Shown here piece after piece: positions 44,116-53,541 of a DNA stretch of 64,000 nucleotides. Numbering within the stretch: position 1 is the first letter of the stretch; every line of letters begins with the position of its first letter. Source of the stretch: Rhypophila decipiens (Eukaryota; Ascomycota; Sordariomycetes; Sordariales; Naviculisporaceae). The stretch covers positions 43,532 through 107,531 of the forward strand of contig MU858179.1 in assembly GCA_033297075.1 (NCBI GenBank), in the 5' to 3' direction. Both the position numbers and the translations under genes were made by a program. Below the pieces are notes generated by a model, which made no database searches, was not told where the DNA came from, and saw only the letters and a list, made by a program, of their open reading frames with translations.

Positions 44116-47100
44116 AAAAAGGATGGTATTATGCGATAATGGGCTTTTGTATTGTTGAAGCGAATCTCGAACTTTGGAACCGCATTCCTGTTTTATAGGA
44201 TTATGCAACAGCGGCCAGCACAAGGCAAGGAAATACCAAGTATTAGATTCCAAATCATTAGTGACAGTCTTCTATCCAGTTGGTATGTGAACCCCTTAGG
44301 TACAGTATCGGATGATCATCTGTGAGGATGGAAGATTTCGGACCACATAAAGTCAGCTTTCTGCCCTACCTGCAAGGCTGTGACCAAGCTGCTTCCTTGA
44401 TGAACCTGGAATGGAATGAAGAAGTGTAACAAGTACGGATACTTGGCTTGGCTTGGCTTGGCTTAGTCCGTATCTCGGTCAGCCTACCTTAACCATTAAC
44501 CTCGTCTCTTCCGCCTGGTTTTCTGGGCTAAAACCACCGTCTAATGCTAGAGGACACTTGGGATGTTCCAAGCCCGTGTCTCTGTTCCTCGTGAGCATCC
44601 TCGGAGATGGCAAAGTCGCACCTCGTCCGGATTCCGGAACAATCCACCATTGCCTTTTCTTGGGACTCTGAGGTGTCACTTGCAACATCGCACGATCTTC
44701 CTGTGTAATGTTGATGTCTTGAACTGATACGTGCAGTTATTACATGTTTCCGAATCGAGAGTCATACGGATGTAGCCCGGTGTGCACATGGTGCGATCGC
44801 GGCTTGATGATTCTCCGTCCGGTCTTGCTGACGCCGACAGGTGGTTGGGCAGAATCGGCCCGCCGCCGAGACTTTGAACCAGCTGCACCTCCCCCGCATT
44901 GGCAGGCGGTGAGCTGGCAACACGTGGAGCTACGTCACCCTCCCAGCCACTTGTCTGGCAGATGACAGTCTCCGTTGCTAGGCAACCGCGCAATTTCCAC
45001 TTTTCTCCCAATTGGCATTGATTGCAACTCTTTCATCTCGACTTTGGACGAACAGTCGTCTCACACCGGATGAAGAGATCAATTCATCAAACCAAATATC
45101 AAAACCAATTTGTACGTAAGCGACTGCAACTTTATCCAAAGTGACAAAGAAGCCAACAAGAGGATGAAAGATGAACCTGGCTCAAACGTGGTCGCACTGC
45201 TCATGATCGTGGGATTGGATCAGCAAAACGGCTGCGAAGGAAACGTCGGGAGGACAAGTGACAGGGTGTCATTGAGCGGCCAGGAAGAACCAGGAGTTCA
45301 GCACTTGGCCAGAACGGTCCCCCACACCGGCAAGAAGCTCAACGAACTCCAGCACAGCGGCTGAGCGGATTTGCCGTCAAAATCCCGGGGCTGGTCCGCC
45401 CCGCCGCGATTCGCTGCCCAAGTGGGCCTTTGGCAGCCTGTCACATCGAAGAGATTGCACAATCTCATCGCATTGGACACTCAACTTGTCCAGTTCTGCT
45501 GCCCCTCACTTGAAATCGAATTGGAACGATACGTTTCTTTTGAAAGGGCCTATTGCATCTTGTTTTGCAGCTCGCATCCTCGATTCGCTGTGGCAACGCG
45601 TTGTTTTCTTTCAGAGTTGTCGACAGGCGGAGAGGTTCGCGTGTAGCTAGCGACTGGACCACAAGATCGTCAGAAAACCGGGGCGTTTCCACTCTCAAAC
45701 GGCAGGTTTTCATTATCAATTCATTTGTGGGTGAGGAGGCGTCTGGGGGAGAACAATCGGCAGCCTGTCAGGGTCCAGGCTTGGTTCGAACTGACATGGG
45801 TCGTCGTAAGACACCACCTTGACGAATTGCTTTATTTTCCCCCCAACCACCCAGCAACAAGAAGCCAAAAGACCACACGCTCAACTCCTCATGCGACCAG
45901 CCGTGACCGGTGGAGAAATGGTGACTGAAATCGAGCCAAAAGCTTCACGATGGTCCAGCCCTCACGAGGGACAAGACGCCGGCAGTCGCAAGATTGTGCG
46001 AGAGCAGATTTAACCTGGTCGGACCTGGCCTCCGCCTTGAGATTGAGAAAGAAGTTGATATCCATGATTTTCCAAAATTGGGGCGCGCAACGGGCGGGAT
46101 CCAATTAATTGATGGGACGGGATGGAACCAAACCTTCCACCTTCCCGTCTTTCCAGGCTCTTCTTCACCTGTCGTTTCCCAATTGTTTCCCTTGCAAACG
46201 CCATTGGGCTGCAGGCGGTTGCGGGTTGCGGGTTGCGGTTCGCGGGAATCCACACACGTCTGGCACCTGGCACCTGGCTGATGCGGATGTGGCCCCGGCT
46301 CAAGCCAACCCCAGAAAGGAAAGAAGCCAAGCCAGTCCCTGCCAAAATTCAGGAAAGGACCCAAATGTGATCCGTGCCCTGGTTACCCACCCTCCCAGCC
46401 CCACCCACACCTCCTCATTTTCCCACACTTTCTCCTCGCTTCGCTTCTGTTTCTGCCGTCCCAGTGGTCCAAAAAACGCCCAAAGTAAACACAAGAGCCC
46501 TTGTCCGGTCGTTCTCTGGTTTCCAACTGTCACACTCCCAAGAAGAAAATCTGGCCAAAAGCTAGCAGCGACCAGCCGTTGTCTGGGGACACACCCTTCC
46601 ACAGACACAAATCTTGGACTGGATTGCACAAAATTCATCCGACCGAATGAACCGACGATAGATTCCGGAGAGCCATCGACACTGAAACCGGGCGACAAAC
46701 CGCAAGAAAACAAAGGCGCCAGCTTTCTTTTTCGTCGCTTCCTGCAAAATTGCTCTTGTCCGAACGGAAACCAGACGATTGCCGACGACCTCGCCGCTTC
46801 CCGAACGACCGGTGGGTTCCTGCATTTGGAGTTGGGCTTCCTTGTTTTTGACTTTTGTAAGTAAGATCTGCGGATTGGCAGTTTTGTTCTGCTGTGGAGC
46901 GACAACACAATAGCCATGTCCTCTCAATCGTCCCTTTGCCCGGTCGCTGACCTGAATCACATTTCCCAGTGTTTCCTGAACGACATTACGACTTCTTCAT
47001 GACCGCCTCGAGATACCCCTAGACTTTGCTTCATGAATACTTCGCGCAAACCATTTCGAGTTCGACGACCTTAGCATCGCACACCCGACGATCGAGCTGA

Positions 47101-47136
47101 GCAGCAGCTGGGCGTTGCTGGTACGAAAACGAAACC
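44116..47136. other. Gene-free stretch of about 3 kb
   Basis: No gene is supported. A TTGGC pentamer repeat (about four copies, 44441-44464) is followed by unremarkable sequence. Bases 45700-47136 are C/A-rich with several overlapping short frames on both strands that lack conserved motifs. They most likely form the long promoter and leader of the gene at 47137. Confidence 0.5.
44441..44464. repeat. TTGGC pentanucleotide tandem repeat
   Basis: About four perfect copies of TTGGC/GGCTT lie between the short complementary words TACGGA and TCCGTA, so a small stem-loop is possible. Confidence 0.8.
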
Positions 47137-49374
47137 ATGAGCCAGCCGCCGCCGCCTCCCCCACCACCGCACGGGGAGAACCCCAAGACCACGGCGGGTG
47201 GTTCCGGCCTCCCTCCCGGGAAATACGACATATTTATAATACCAGAACATTCGGCCGGGTCAGGGTTCCTCTATCTTCCGTCACTGAAACCGCAATGGAA
47301 CAGCTTCATTGCTGGGGTCGCTACGACTCTGATGGCCGTGGTAATCGGTCAGAGCATTGCGCCAGCCATCAGAGCGTGGTGGGCCGGATTCCAGGGAATA
47401 GGCAACGCTGGTCTGGTTCTGCTCATGCTCGCAATCGGCCTCGGCGCCTGGGCGTTAGGAAAGTCGCAGTCGGAAAAGGGACCTTCGAGTCACAGTCAGA
47501 GCCACGGTGGAAGTCAACAGAGGCCAGGCGGTGCGTTCAACCATTCTGGAGGATTCTACACTCCTCCCCCAAACGGAACGCCGCCTCCTAACACTGGTCC
47601 TCAGGCCCCGCCTCCGCCTCCACCTCCTCATTCTGAGGCACCGAGGAACGAGAGGCCCAATCCGGGCCAGTCGTGGCAGGAGGCACCGCGGCCGGAGCCT
47701 CGTCCTCAACCCCAGCCGCAACATCAACCGCCCCCTCCGCCGCCGCCGCAGCCTGAACCGCAACGTGCGCCGGAGCCCGAACCGGAACCCCCTAAACCAA
47801 AGCCGCAGCCGCCACCGCAACCGCAACCTCAAGCGGCACCAAAACCACAGCCAGCCCCAACCCCGCCCCCGCCTCGGCCAAGTCCAACCAAGACGGAGAC
47901 TCCCAAGGGGGCTTGGGAAAAGGCCAGAGAGGAGACGAGACGAAGGGAAGAGGAAAGAAAGGCCAAAGAGGCAGATAACAAGAGACGTGAGGAAGCTGCA
48001 CGAAGACTACGCGAGCTACGTGAAAAGGACGCAAGGGAACGTGAGAAAAGAGAACAGGAGGCTCGCGAGCGTGAGACTCGAGAGCGGCTACGAAAAGAGC
48101 AAGAGGCCCGAGAGAAGGAGAAACTAGAAAAGGAGGTTAGAGAAAAAGTAGAGAAGGAATTGAGAGAAAAAGTAGAACGTGAAGCAAGAGAAAAGGCGGA
48201 AAGAGAAGCGCGTGAAAAGGAAGAAGCCAGAAAACGTGAAGAAGAGCGAGCACGAGTAGAGAGGGAGCGTCAGGCAGCCAGGGAGCGCGATGCAAAGGAG
48301 CGCGCTGAGCGATTACGAAAGGAGGAGGAAGAAAAGAACAATGCTGGCCGCAAGGGAAGTACATATGCCTTCTCGTCGGTTGGTGAGAAGACAAGCATGT
48401 GGCCGAATGGCCGACCACCTGCTCCTCCGTCTTCAGCCCCCGGCGGTGGAGTACGATCCCCCGCAGCATCTCCCAGACCGGCAGCAGCTCCTTCTCCTGC
48501 TCCCTCCCCGACCAAACCGGCGCCTCAGCCGGCCAGATCTGCCACAGGTACCGAAGACACATACTCGTATCGACCGTACGATAAGCCCAAGAAGCCCGCG
48601 GCGCGCAAGAAGTCTGTGTCGGACTTTTCCGAGTCCTCATGGGCGCCCTCCACCTCCACAGCACGAACAACACCGCCGCCAAGCGTGCGAGAACCTTATA
48701 CGACAAATGATCCGAATAAGATTGTCATCAAGGCTGTCTACGGCTTCCTCAACCAATTCTCCAAGACGCCAGCATCCCAACTTGTCTCGGGCGTGGGTAC
48801 CGTCACGGATGGCTTGATTCTCCGTATTAATAGCGCGGGCCTCTTTGTAGACGACGACATCAGGAACGTGCCGCAGCGAGAGTGGGACGTGAAGGCTTGG
48901 ACCATCAAGCTCGTCGAGGTCTGGTGCCCTACGCATGCTGTTAATTCCACCCCTGGTTCGGTGCCCACGAACCACCCCTTCTTCAAGGCCATTCCGACCT
49001 CTCACCGCCGCGCCGCTGAGCGCGGCGCCACCAAGACCTTTGTCGGCGAGGAGGCCTTTGCCTATCTTGAGGAGTTTGGGAGGGCTTGCAAAAACACTTG
49101 TGCGCTTAGTCCTTCGGCATCTCAGGGCAGCAGCGTTAACGGCGGTCGCGACCCGACGGGCGAGTGGAAGCCCAAAGGCCTCCACCTCCTGCGCGTCACC
49201 ATGCGGGACCAGGAGGGGAAGAGGCACCTGTTTGTCATTAGCGAAGAGGAGAGCTGGAAGATTGCAAGGGGCCTACAGCAGCTTAGAAGCGGGTCGCAGG
49301 TCAGGGCACTCAACTGCTCCGGCTTCAGTGGCATGGAGGCGAAGAACGTGTTGGAGACGCTCGGTTGGGGTTGA
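47137..49374 (+). CDS. Proline-rich membrane-associated coiled-coil protein of unknown function
   Basis: A single exon of 745 residues. It begins MSQ followed by a run of eight prolines, then two hydrophobic segments at about residues 48-70 and 84-108 (FIAGVATTLMAVVIGQSIA; NAGLVLLMLAIGLGAWALG) that are probable membrane spans. A Pro/Gln-rich linker (about 140-250) leads to a long Arg/Glu/Lys helix (about 260-415) with the charge pattern of a single alpha-helix or coiled coil. A Ser/Pro/Ala linker follows, then a compact C-terminal domain (about 510-745) starting near DPNKIVIKAVYGFLNQF and including DVKAWTIKLVEVWCPTH and KPKGLHLLRVTMRDQEGK. I know no family name for this domain. The design suggests a membrane-tethered scaffold; that is inference. 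Confidence 0.8.
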   Translation: MSQPPPPPPPPHGENPKTTAGGSGLPPGKYDIFIIPEHSAGSGFLYLPSLKPQWNSFIAGVATTLMAVVIGQSIAPAIRAWWAGFQGIGNAGLVLLMLAIGLGAWALGKSQSEKGPSSHSQSHGGSQQRPGGAFNHSGGFYTPPPNGTPPPNTGPQAPPPPPPPHSEAPRNERPNPGQSWQEAPRPEPRPQPQPQHQPPPPPPPQPEPQRAPEPEPEPPKPKPQPPPQPQPQAAPKPQPAPTPPPPRPSPTKTETPKGAWEKAREETRRREEERKAKEADNKRREEAARRLRELREKDAREREKREQEARERETRERLRKEQEAREKEKLEKEVREKVEKELREKVEREAREKAEREAREKEEARKREEERARVERERQAARERDAKERAERLRKEEEEKNNAGRKGSTYAFSSVGEKTSMWPNGRPPAPPSSAPGGGVRSPAASPRPAAAPSPAPSPTKPAPQPARSATGTEDTYSYRPYDKPKKPAARKKSVSDFSESSWAPSTSTARTTPPPSVREPYTTNDPNKIVIKAVYGFLNQFSKTPASQLVSGVGTVTDGLILRINSAGLFVDDDIRNVPQREWDVKAWTIKLVEVWCPTHAVNSTPGSVPTNHPFFKAIPTSHRRAAERGATKTFVGEEAFAYLEEFGRACKNTCALSPSASQGSSVNGGRDPTGEWKPKGLHLLRVTMRDQEGKRHLFVISEEESWKIARGLQQLRSGSQVRALNCSGFSGMEAKNVLETLGWG

Positions 49375-50410
49375 TCGCATCGTTTAGCCCATCTTTAGCG
49401 TTTTCACCTGTTTCGTTCCTTCTCGGTCTTCTTTTCTGTTTGTACCCCCGGCATGCTTTTGTCTCTTTCATTGCACACGATCCTTGGACGATACGATATG
49501 CCATATGATACCCCGTGCAGCCCAGCATTTGCGATTCTGTTTTTCCATGAATATGGCCTGGCTTGTCGTCTTCTCGATTTCGCTTCGATACCTCTCCGCT
49601 TTTAATACCCTTTTCCTTTCGATTCTGGTAAATATTTTTGTTGTTGTGTTGTTGGATAGTGGGGGCCTGCGGTCGATGCTCAAGGGACCGAAATTTGCGC
49701 ATTGGACTTATATAGGGTCTCCTGCGCTTCAGCTCGTGTTGTTTTGGCCTGAGACGACTGGAATGAAGGGGTCGTTGTCTTGTTACATGGGGTGGCACCG
49801 ACGACGGACACGATACCGAGGTACCTGGTGGAAGTGGAATGTAGGGCACGACCACTTGGCTTGTCTATGTGTGCCCACGTCTGTATCATGGTGTGGTGGA
49901 TGTATCTAGACCGCATTTTGTCGTTTTTATTGTTTGGACTCGCGCATTGCCATTTTTCTGCCACTCGTCTTTTGCGTTGCTTTTTGCTTCACTGCACATA
50001 TCCCATCACATATTCATACACAGTATACCCATCCCATCATTACATACGGCATAACAAAAGTAGGACAGCACTTCCCTTTATATTTGCATAGCATAGCAAG
50101 CAGCATTGCACAGCGTAGCACATAGCATGGTAGACACTCACAGAATACAGCACGGGCAACCAAGTTGGCATGGTGTACCAGGACATCGTTTAATATATAT
50201 AGCGATTCACGTTCACATTTCGTTCCATTATCTACTATAATCGATAAGATTTTCGAGTCAGTTGTAAACCCAAACTTCCGGTTCTTCATGTCCCGAACCA
50301 CTGATAACATATTGCATCAACACGACGGTTTGTGTGTCTGTAAGTCCACCACAAGCACTTGTTCCTGCTTCAACAGCCCATTCGTGGAGCACTGGCAAGA
50401 TGACTGAGGA
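49375..50410. other. Convergent 3' spacer of about 1 kb
   Basis: This holds the 3' ends of the coiled-coil gene and of the small cysteine-rich gene. T-rich and AT-rich sequence; no gene seen. Confidence 0.55.
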
Positions 50411-50756
50411 TCACTCCTTGCCATAGCGGCATTTGCAGATGCAGTTCTCGGCTGAGGTGCACTATGGTATATATATGTAAGTACATGTACAGTATTTGAA
50501 CCCAGAAACAGAAAGGGAAACTGGACAATGAACATCAACTTACCCGACTACCCGCGCAATTGAGTTGTTGAGAACCACCCCGGCATGCGCGGACGCAGTA
50601 CCCGTCTGCTGTGCCGTCCTATCAGGGAAGGACAAGTTAGATCTTGACATGAGCATGAGGGATCTGTAAACTCACGGGAACCTGGTACGGACACCAGAGG
50701 GCTGTTGCCGTGGTGGCGTAGATTGTCAGGAGGATGGCTAGCTTGGGGAGATGCAT
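50411..50756 (-). CDS. Tiny secreted eight-cysteine peptide with defensin-like cysteine spacing
   Basis: Three exons, 50756-50676, 50618-50544 and 50461-50411, give 68 residues with a TGA stop. Splice sites are canonical: donors GTGAGT and GTAAGT, acceptors TGATAG and CCATAG, and a CTAAC branch site in intron 1; both joins preserve frame. Residues 1-19 form a signal peptide (MHLPKLAILLTIYATTATA). The mature part of about 49 residues carries eight Cys at 22, 35, 39, 48, 53, 59, 61 and 63, i.e. C-x12-C-x3-C-x8-C-x4-C-x5-C-x-C-x-C. A CxxxC followed later by CxC is the hallmark of cysteine-stabilised alpha-beta (defensin-type) folds. The function is unknown; antimicrobial or signalling roles are inference. 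No single open frame reveals this gene. Confidence 0.72.
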
Positions 50757-52092
50757 TTTGTTTGTAAAGACTAGCCTGTAAGAGAAGATCGTTTGTTTGC
50801 TTGTTTGTTGCTGGGCTGGGGAATTTCCAGGTCTTTGTCAGGTCCGTTGTTGATGATAATGCAGGACCAGTACGTCCTGGTAGGAAATAAATCGTTTTGC
50901 TCACAATGTTAAATGAGGTGTGAAGAAGCAGGTATGGGACTTGTTGACTATTTATATTTCATAGCGGCATTCCTCCTCCCCCATAAAGCAGCGAAGTAAA
51001 GTGTTCTTTTGTGGCCACCTATGTGGTCCTTCCTAATGGGGCTGGCAGCAGAAGATGCATTGCGTTAAAGTATGTCGCCCGCGAATTATACAAGAGTTAC
51101 AGATCCGATGGCAACCAAGCAACCAGCAGTGACAACATACCTACTGACAGCATGGACATGAACTGTGGGAAGGGGAGGGAGGAGGTTGGAATACAAGTAT
51201 CCCAAAGTTCCTAATGTAACGCGAGGCCCCCTCTTTTCACGATAATCCTCCCGAAGGAATGCAGAGCTTACTTAGTAGTTGTTGTCAAAAAGGTTTGACG
51301 ACTCTTACTCACAACCCGCTCCGACATGACATACCTAAGGTAGGCTGACCTTCATCGTCAGTTGGGTAGAGGGCGATCGATCTCCATCTCGATCTCCTTC
51401 CGTACGCTTAGTCGTATATTTGGGCGTCAGTACTGCATACTTGACGTCAGTGGTAACCAAAATGGCCGAGAAAGAGAACGACAGCTTGAGGAAGGTGGTT
51501 TCAGTCTTCCCCCTCTTGGTAATATTGATGTAAGGGAACCCTTTCAGATGGTGGCTTAGAGACGCTCCAGGGTTACACAGCATCGCAGAACCACCACCCA
51601 CTTCTGTCTATACCGTTTGAAATTACGAATACATGGCCGGCAATACTGAGCTATAGGTGTTTCTCAGGACATTGCTTGCTCTTGGTCCTAGCCTACTCAT
51701 GTTTCATGAACTGAATTCTTTAAACAGATTCTCGTTGCCTGCTTGGGGAGCTTGCACACCACCGCCACAGCCACGGCACACATGTTGCTTATGTGGCGCT
51801 TGCTTTCATATCATGAAAGCTGTCCCAGGCCAGGTGGTCATCGTGATAAATGCACTTTCAGAAAACCTTCTAGGTGTTGCCAACATGATCCCACTACAAG
51901 CCACCACACGTGCGGCTGAGCAGAGGAAATGGGGTGAGCAATGAGAAACCTCACTGGCAACAGTGGGCTGATCGTGGTCTGACGGATCCCTCACAGCCTG
52001 CGCGAGTTATTATAGCTAATTGGATGACTCCTACTTTTGAATATTAGTTATTCTCGAAATCCTGCTATCAGCTAAAATGCCCCTCTAAATTA
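50757..52092. other. Divergent intergenic region
   Basis: This lies between the minus-strand peptide gene and the plus-strand HET gene. A perfect CRE-like palindrome TGACGTCA occurs at 51442-51449. The last 90 bases are AT-rich. No gene is seen. Confidence 0.5.
50949..50956 (-). promoter_or_regulatory. Possible TATA box of the eight-cysteine peptide gene
   Basis: TATAAATA on the minus strand, about 195 bases upstream of the ATG at 50756. The position is plausible but not decisive. Confidence 0.35.
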
Positions 52093-53520
52093 ATGACAAC
52101 CTACATCGCATTACATTGGATTAACGGAAGCACATTGCGAAGTACACACGATCTTATGGAATATACTATGCCCGACCGTGTGCCCGACGCATACAATTGC
52201 TCATTCGAATACGACTCGGACTGCAAAGCCTATCCAGACGAAATTCGCCTGTTGGAGCCTGTCCTTGATGCCTGTGAAGACGTACTTGAATTCCGAATTC
52301 ACAACTATAAACGAGTCCAAGCGCCTCCTTACACAGCCCTGTCATATACGTGGAGTAAGGAGGATAAGAACTGCGAAATCCTGCTAGATTCTCTGGTGTT
52401 CAAAGTCACCCGAGAGCTCAAAAACTGCCTCGAGCACCTGACGCGAGATACCAGAAAGGCTCGTCGCCATACTGATAGCAAGAAAAACACGGATCGACGA
52501 GTAAGAAGTGACCCCCGGCTTATTCCAAAGTGGACACATATATGGGCCGACTCCATCTGCATTAACCAAGAGGACGAAGACGAAAAGAACATGCAGGTGA
52601 GCCGAATGGACCGGACCTACTCGGAAGCAAATCAAGTTTCGGTCTGGCTAGGCGGCACCCATAGTCGACCCTCGAAATGGTACGGCCATGATGTGCTCAA
52701 ATCCCTGGTCCCGCACCGGTACTGGACCCGGACCTGGGTGATACAGGAATTCCTTCTCGGGAAGGACATCACGATACACTGCGGTACTGGGCGCGGGGAC
52801 TGTATCGATCTGGACACCTTCACCCATTTCGCAAAAACAGCAAAACGGGATGGTATCATATTTCAAGAGCCAGTTAAATTTGCAGACTCGCTTCTCCGGG
52901 CCAAGAAGGACCGCGGCGAAGCGCAACCTTTGTGGAAGCTCATGAGGCGCCACCAACTCTCGAGCTGCCAGAGCCCGCGTGACAAGGTTTTTGCTCTGCT
53001 CAGTCTGATGCCCCCTCGAGAGCGGTCCCTTCTCCAGCGGTATTTCCCGGACTACAGGTTGCCCTTGGAGATGGTTATCATTATCACCCTGGTTCATATT
53101 GTCCACGGCGAGTCACAGACCCTCGACCTAGCGTGTGACGCGGTGTTTGTCGCCTTCGATATTAAGGATGCGCGGCAACAGGAGTACCTGAAGGAGATTG
53201 CGCTTTATATTCCAGGCGAGTTCTATAAGCGCAATACCCCGAGGGGAGATCGGCTGCTGTACCGTGACGTGTGGCGACGTGTCAGGCCGAATGAATGGTT
53301 TATATCTCCGGGATCTGACTCGAATTCTTCCACGGCCGGAATGCAGGTGCCAGACTGTATTTATATTAACTGGGAGAGGAAGAGGGACGAAGAGGAAGCT
53401 AAGAGGCAGAAGAACGAGATTCACGAGAAGATCCAAAAGGAGGCAAGAATGAGGAATGCCAAACTGGCGGGGTTGACTGTGGGTGTTGCTGTTGTTGGAC
53501 GATGGTTTGGGTGGTGGTAG
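52093..53520 (+). CDS. HET-domain protein with a C-terminal hydrophobic glycine-rich tail
   Basis: A single exon of 475 residues. The heterokaryon-incompatibility (HET, PF06985) domain is clear: YTALSYTW at residue 80, IWADSICINQEDEDEK at about 150, then QVSRMDRTYSEANQVSVWLGG, and later WTRTWVIQEFL. HET domains act as cell-death effectors when fungal cells of unlike genotype fuse. The tail is a charged helix (about 430-455) followed by a short hydrophobic end, LAGLTVGVAVVGRWFGWW, which could insert in a membrane or bind a partner. No NACHT or WD-repeat region is present, so it is a stand-alone HET protein. It is convergent with the larger HET gene; their stop codons are 21 bases apart. Confidence 0.92.
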   Translation: MTTYIALHWINGSTLRSTHDLMEYTMPDRVPDAYNCSFEYDSDCKAYPDEIRLLEPVLDACEDVLEFRIHNYKRVQAPPYTALSYTWSKEDKNCEILLDSLVFKVTRELKNCLEHLTRDTRKARRHTDSKKNTDRRVRSDPRLIPKWTHIWADSICINQEDEDEKNMQVSRMDRTYSEANQVSVWLGGTHSRPSKWYGHDVLKSLVPHRYWTRTWVIQEFLLGKDITIHCGTGRGDCIDLDTFTHFAKTAKRDGIIFQEPVKFADSLLRAKKDRGEAQPLWKLMRRHQLSSCQSPRDKVFALLSLMPPRERSLLQRYFPDYRLPLEMVIIITLVHIVHGESQTLDLACDAVFVAFDIKDARQQEYLKEIALYIPGEFYKRNTPRGDRLLYRDVWRRVRPNEWFISPGSDSNSSTAGMQVPDCIYINWERKRDEEEAKRQKNEIHEKIQKEARMRNAKLAGLTVGVAVVGRWFGWW

Positions 53521-53541
53521 ACTCATGTCCAGGTTGAGCAT

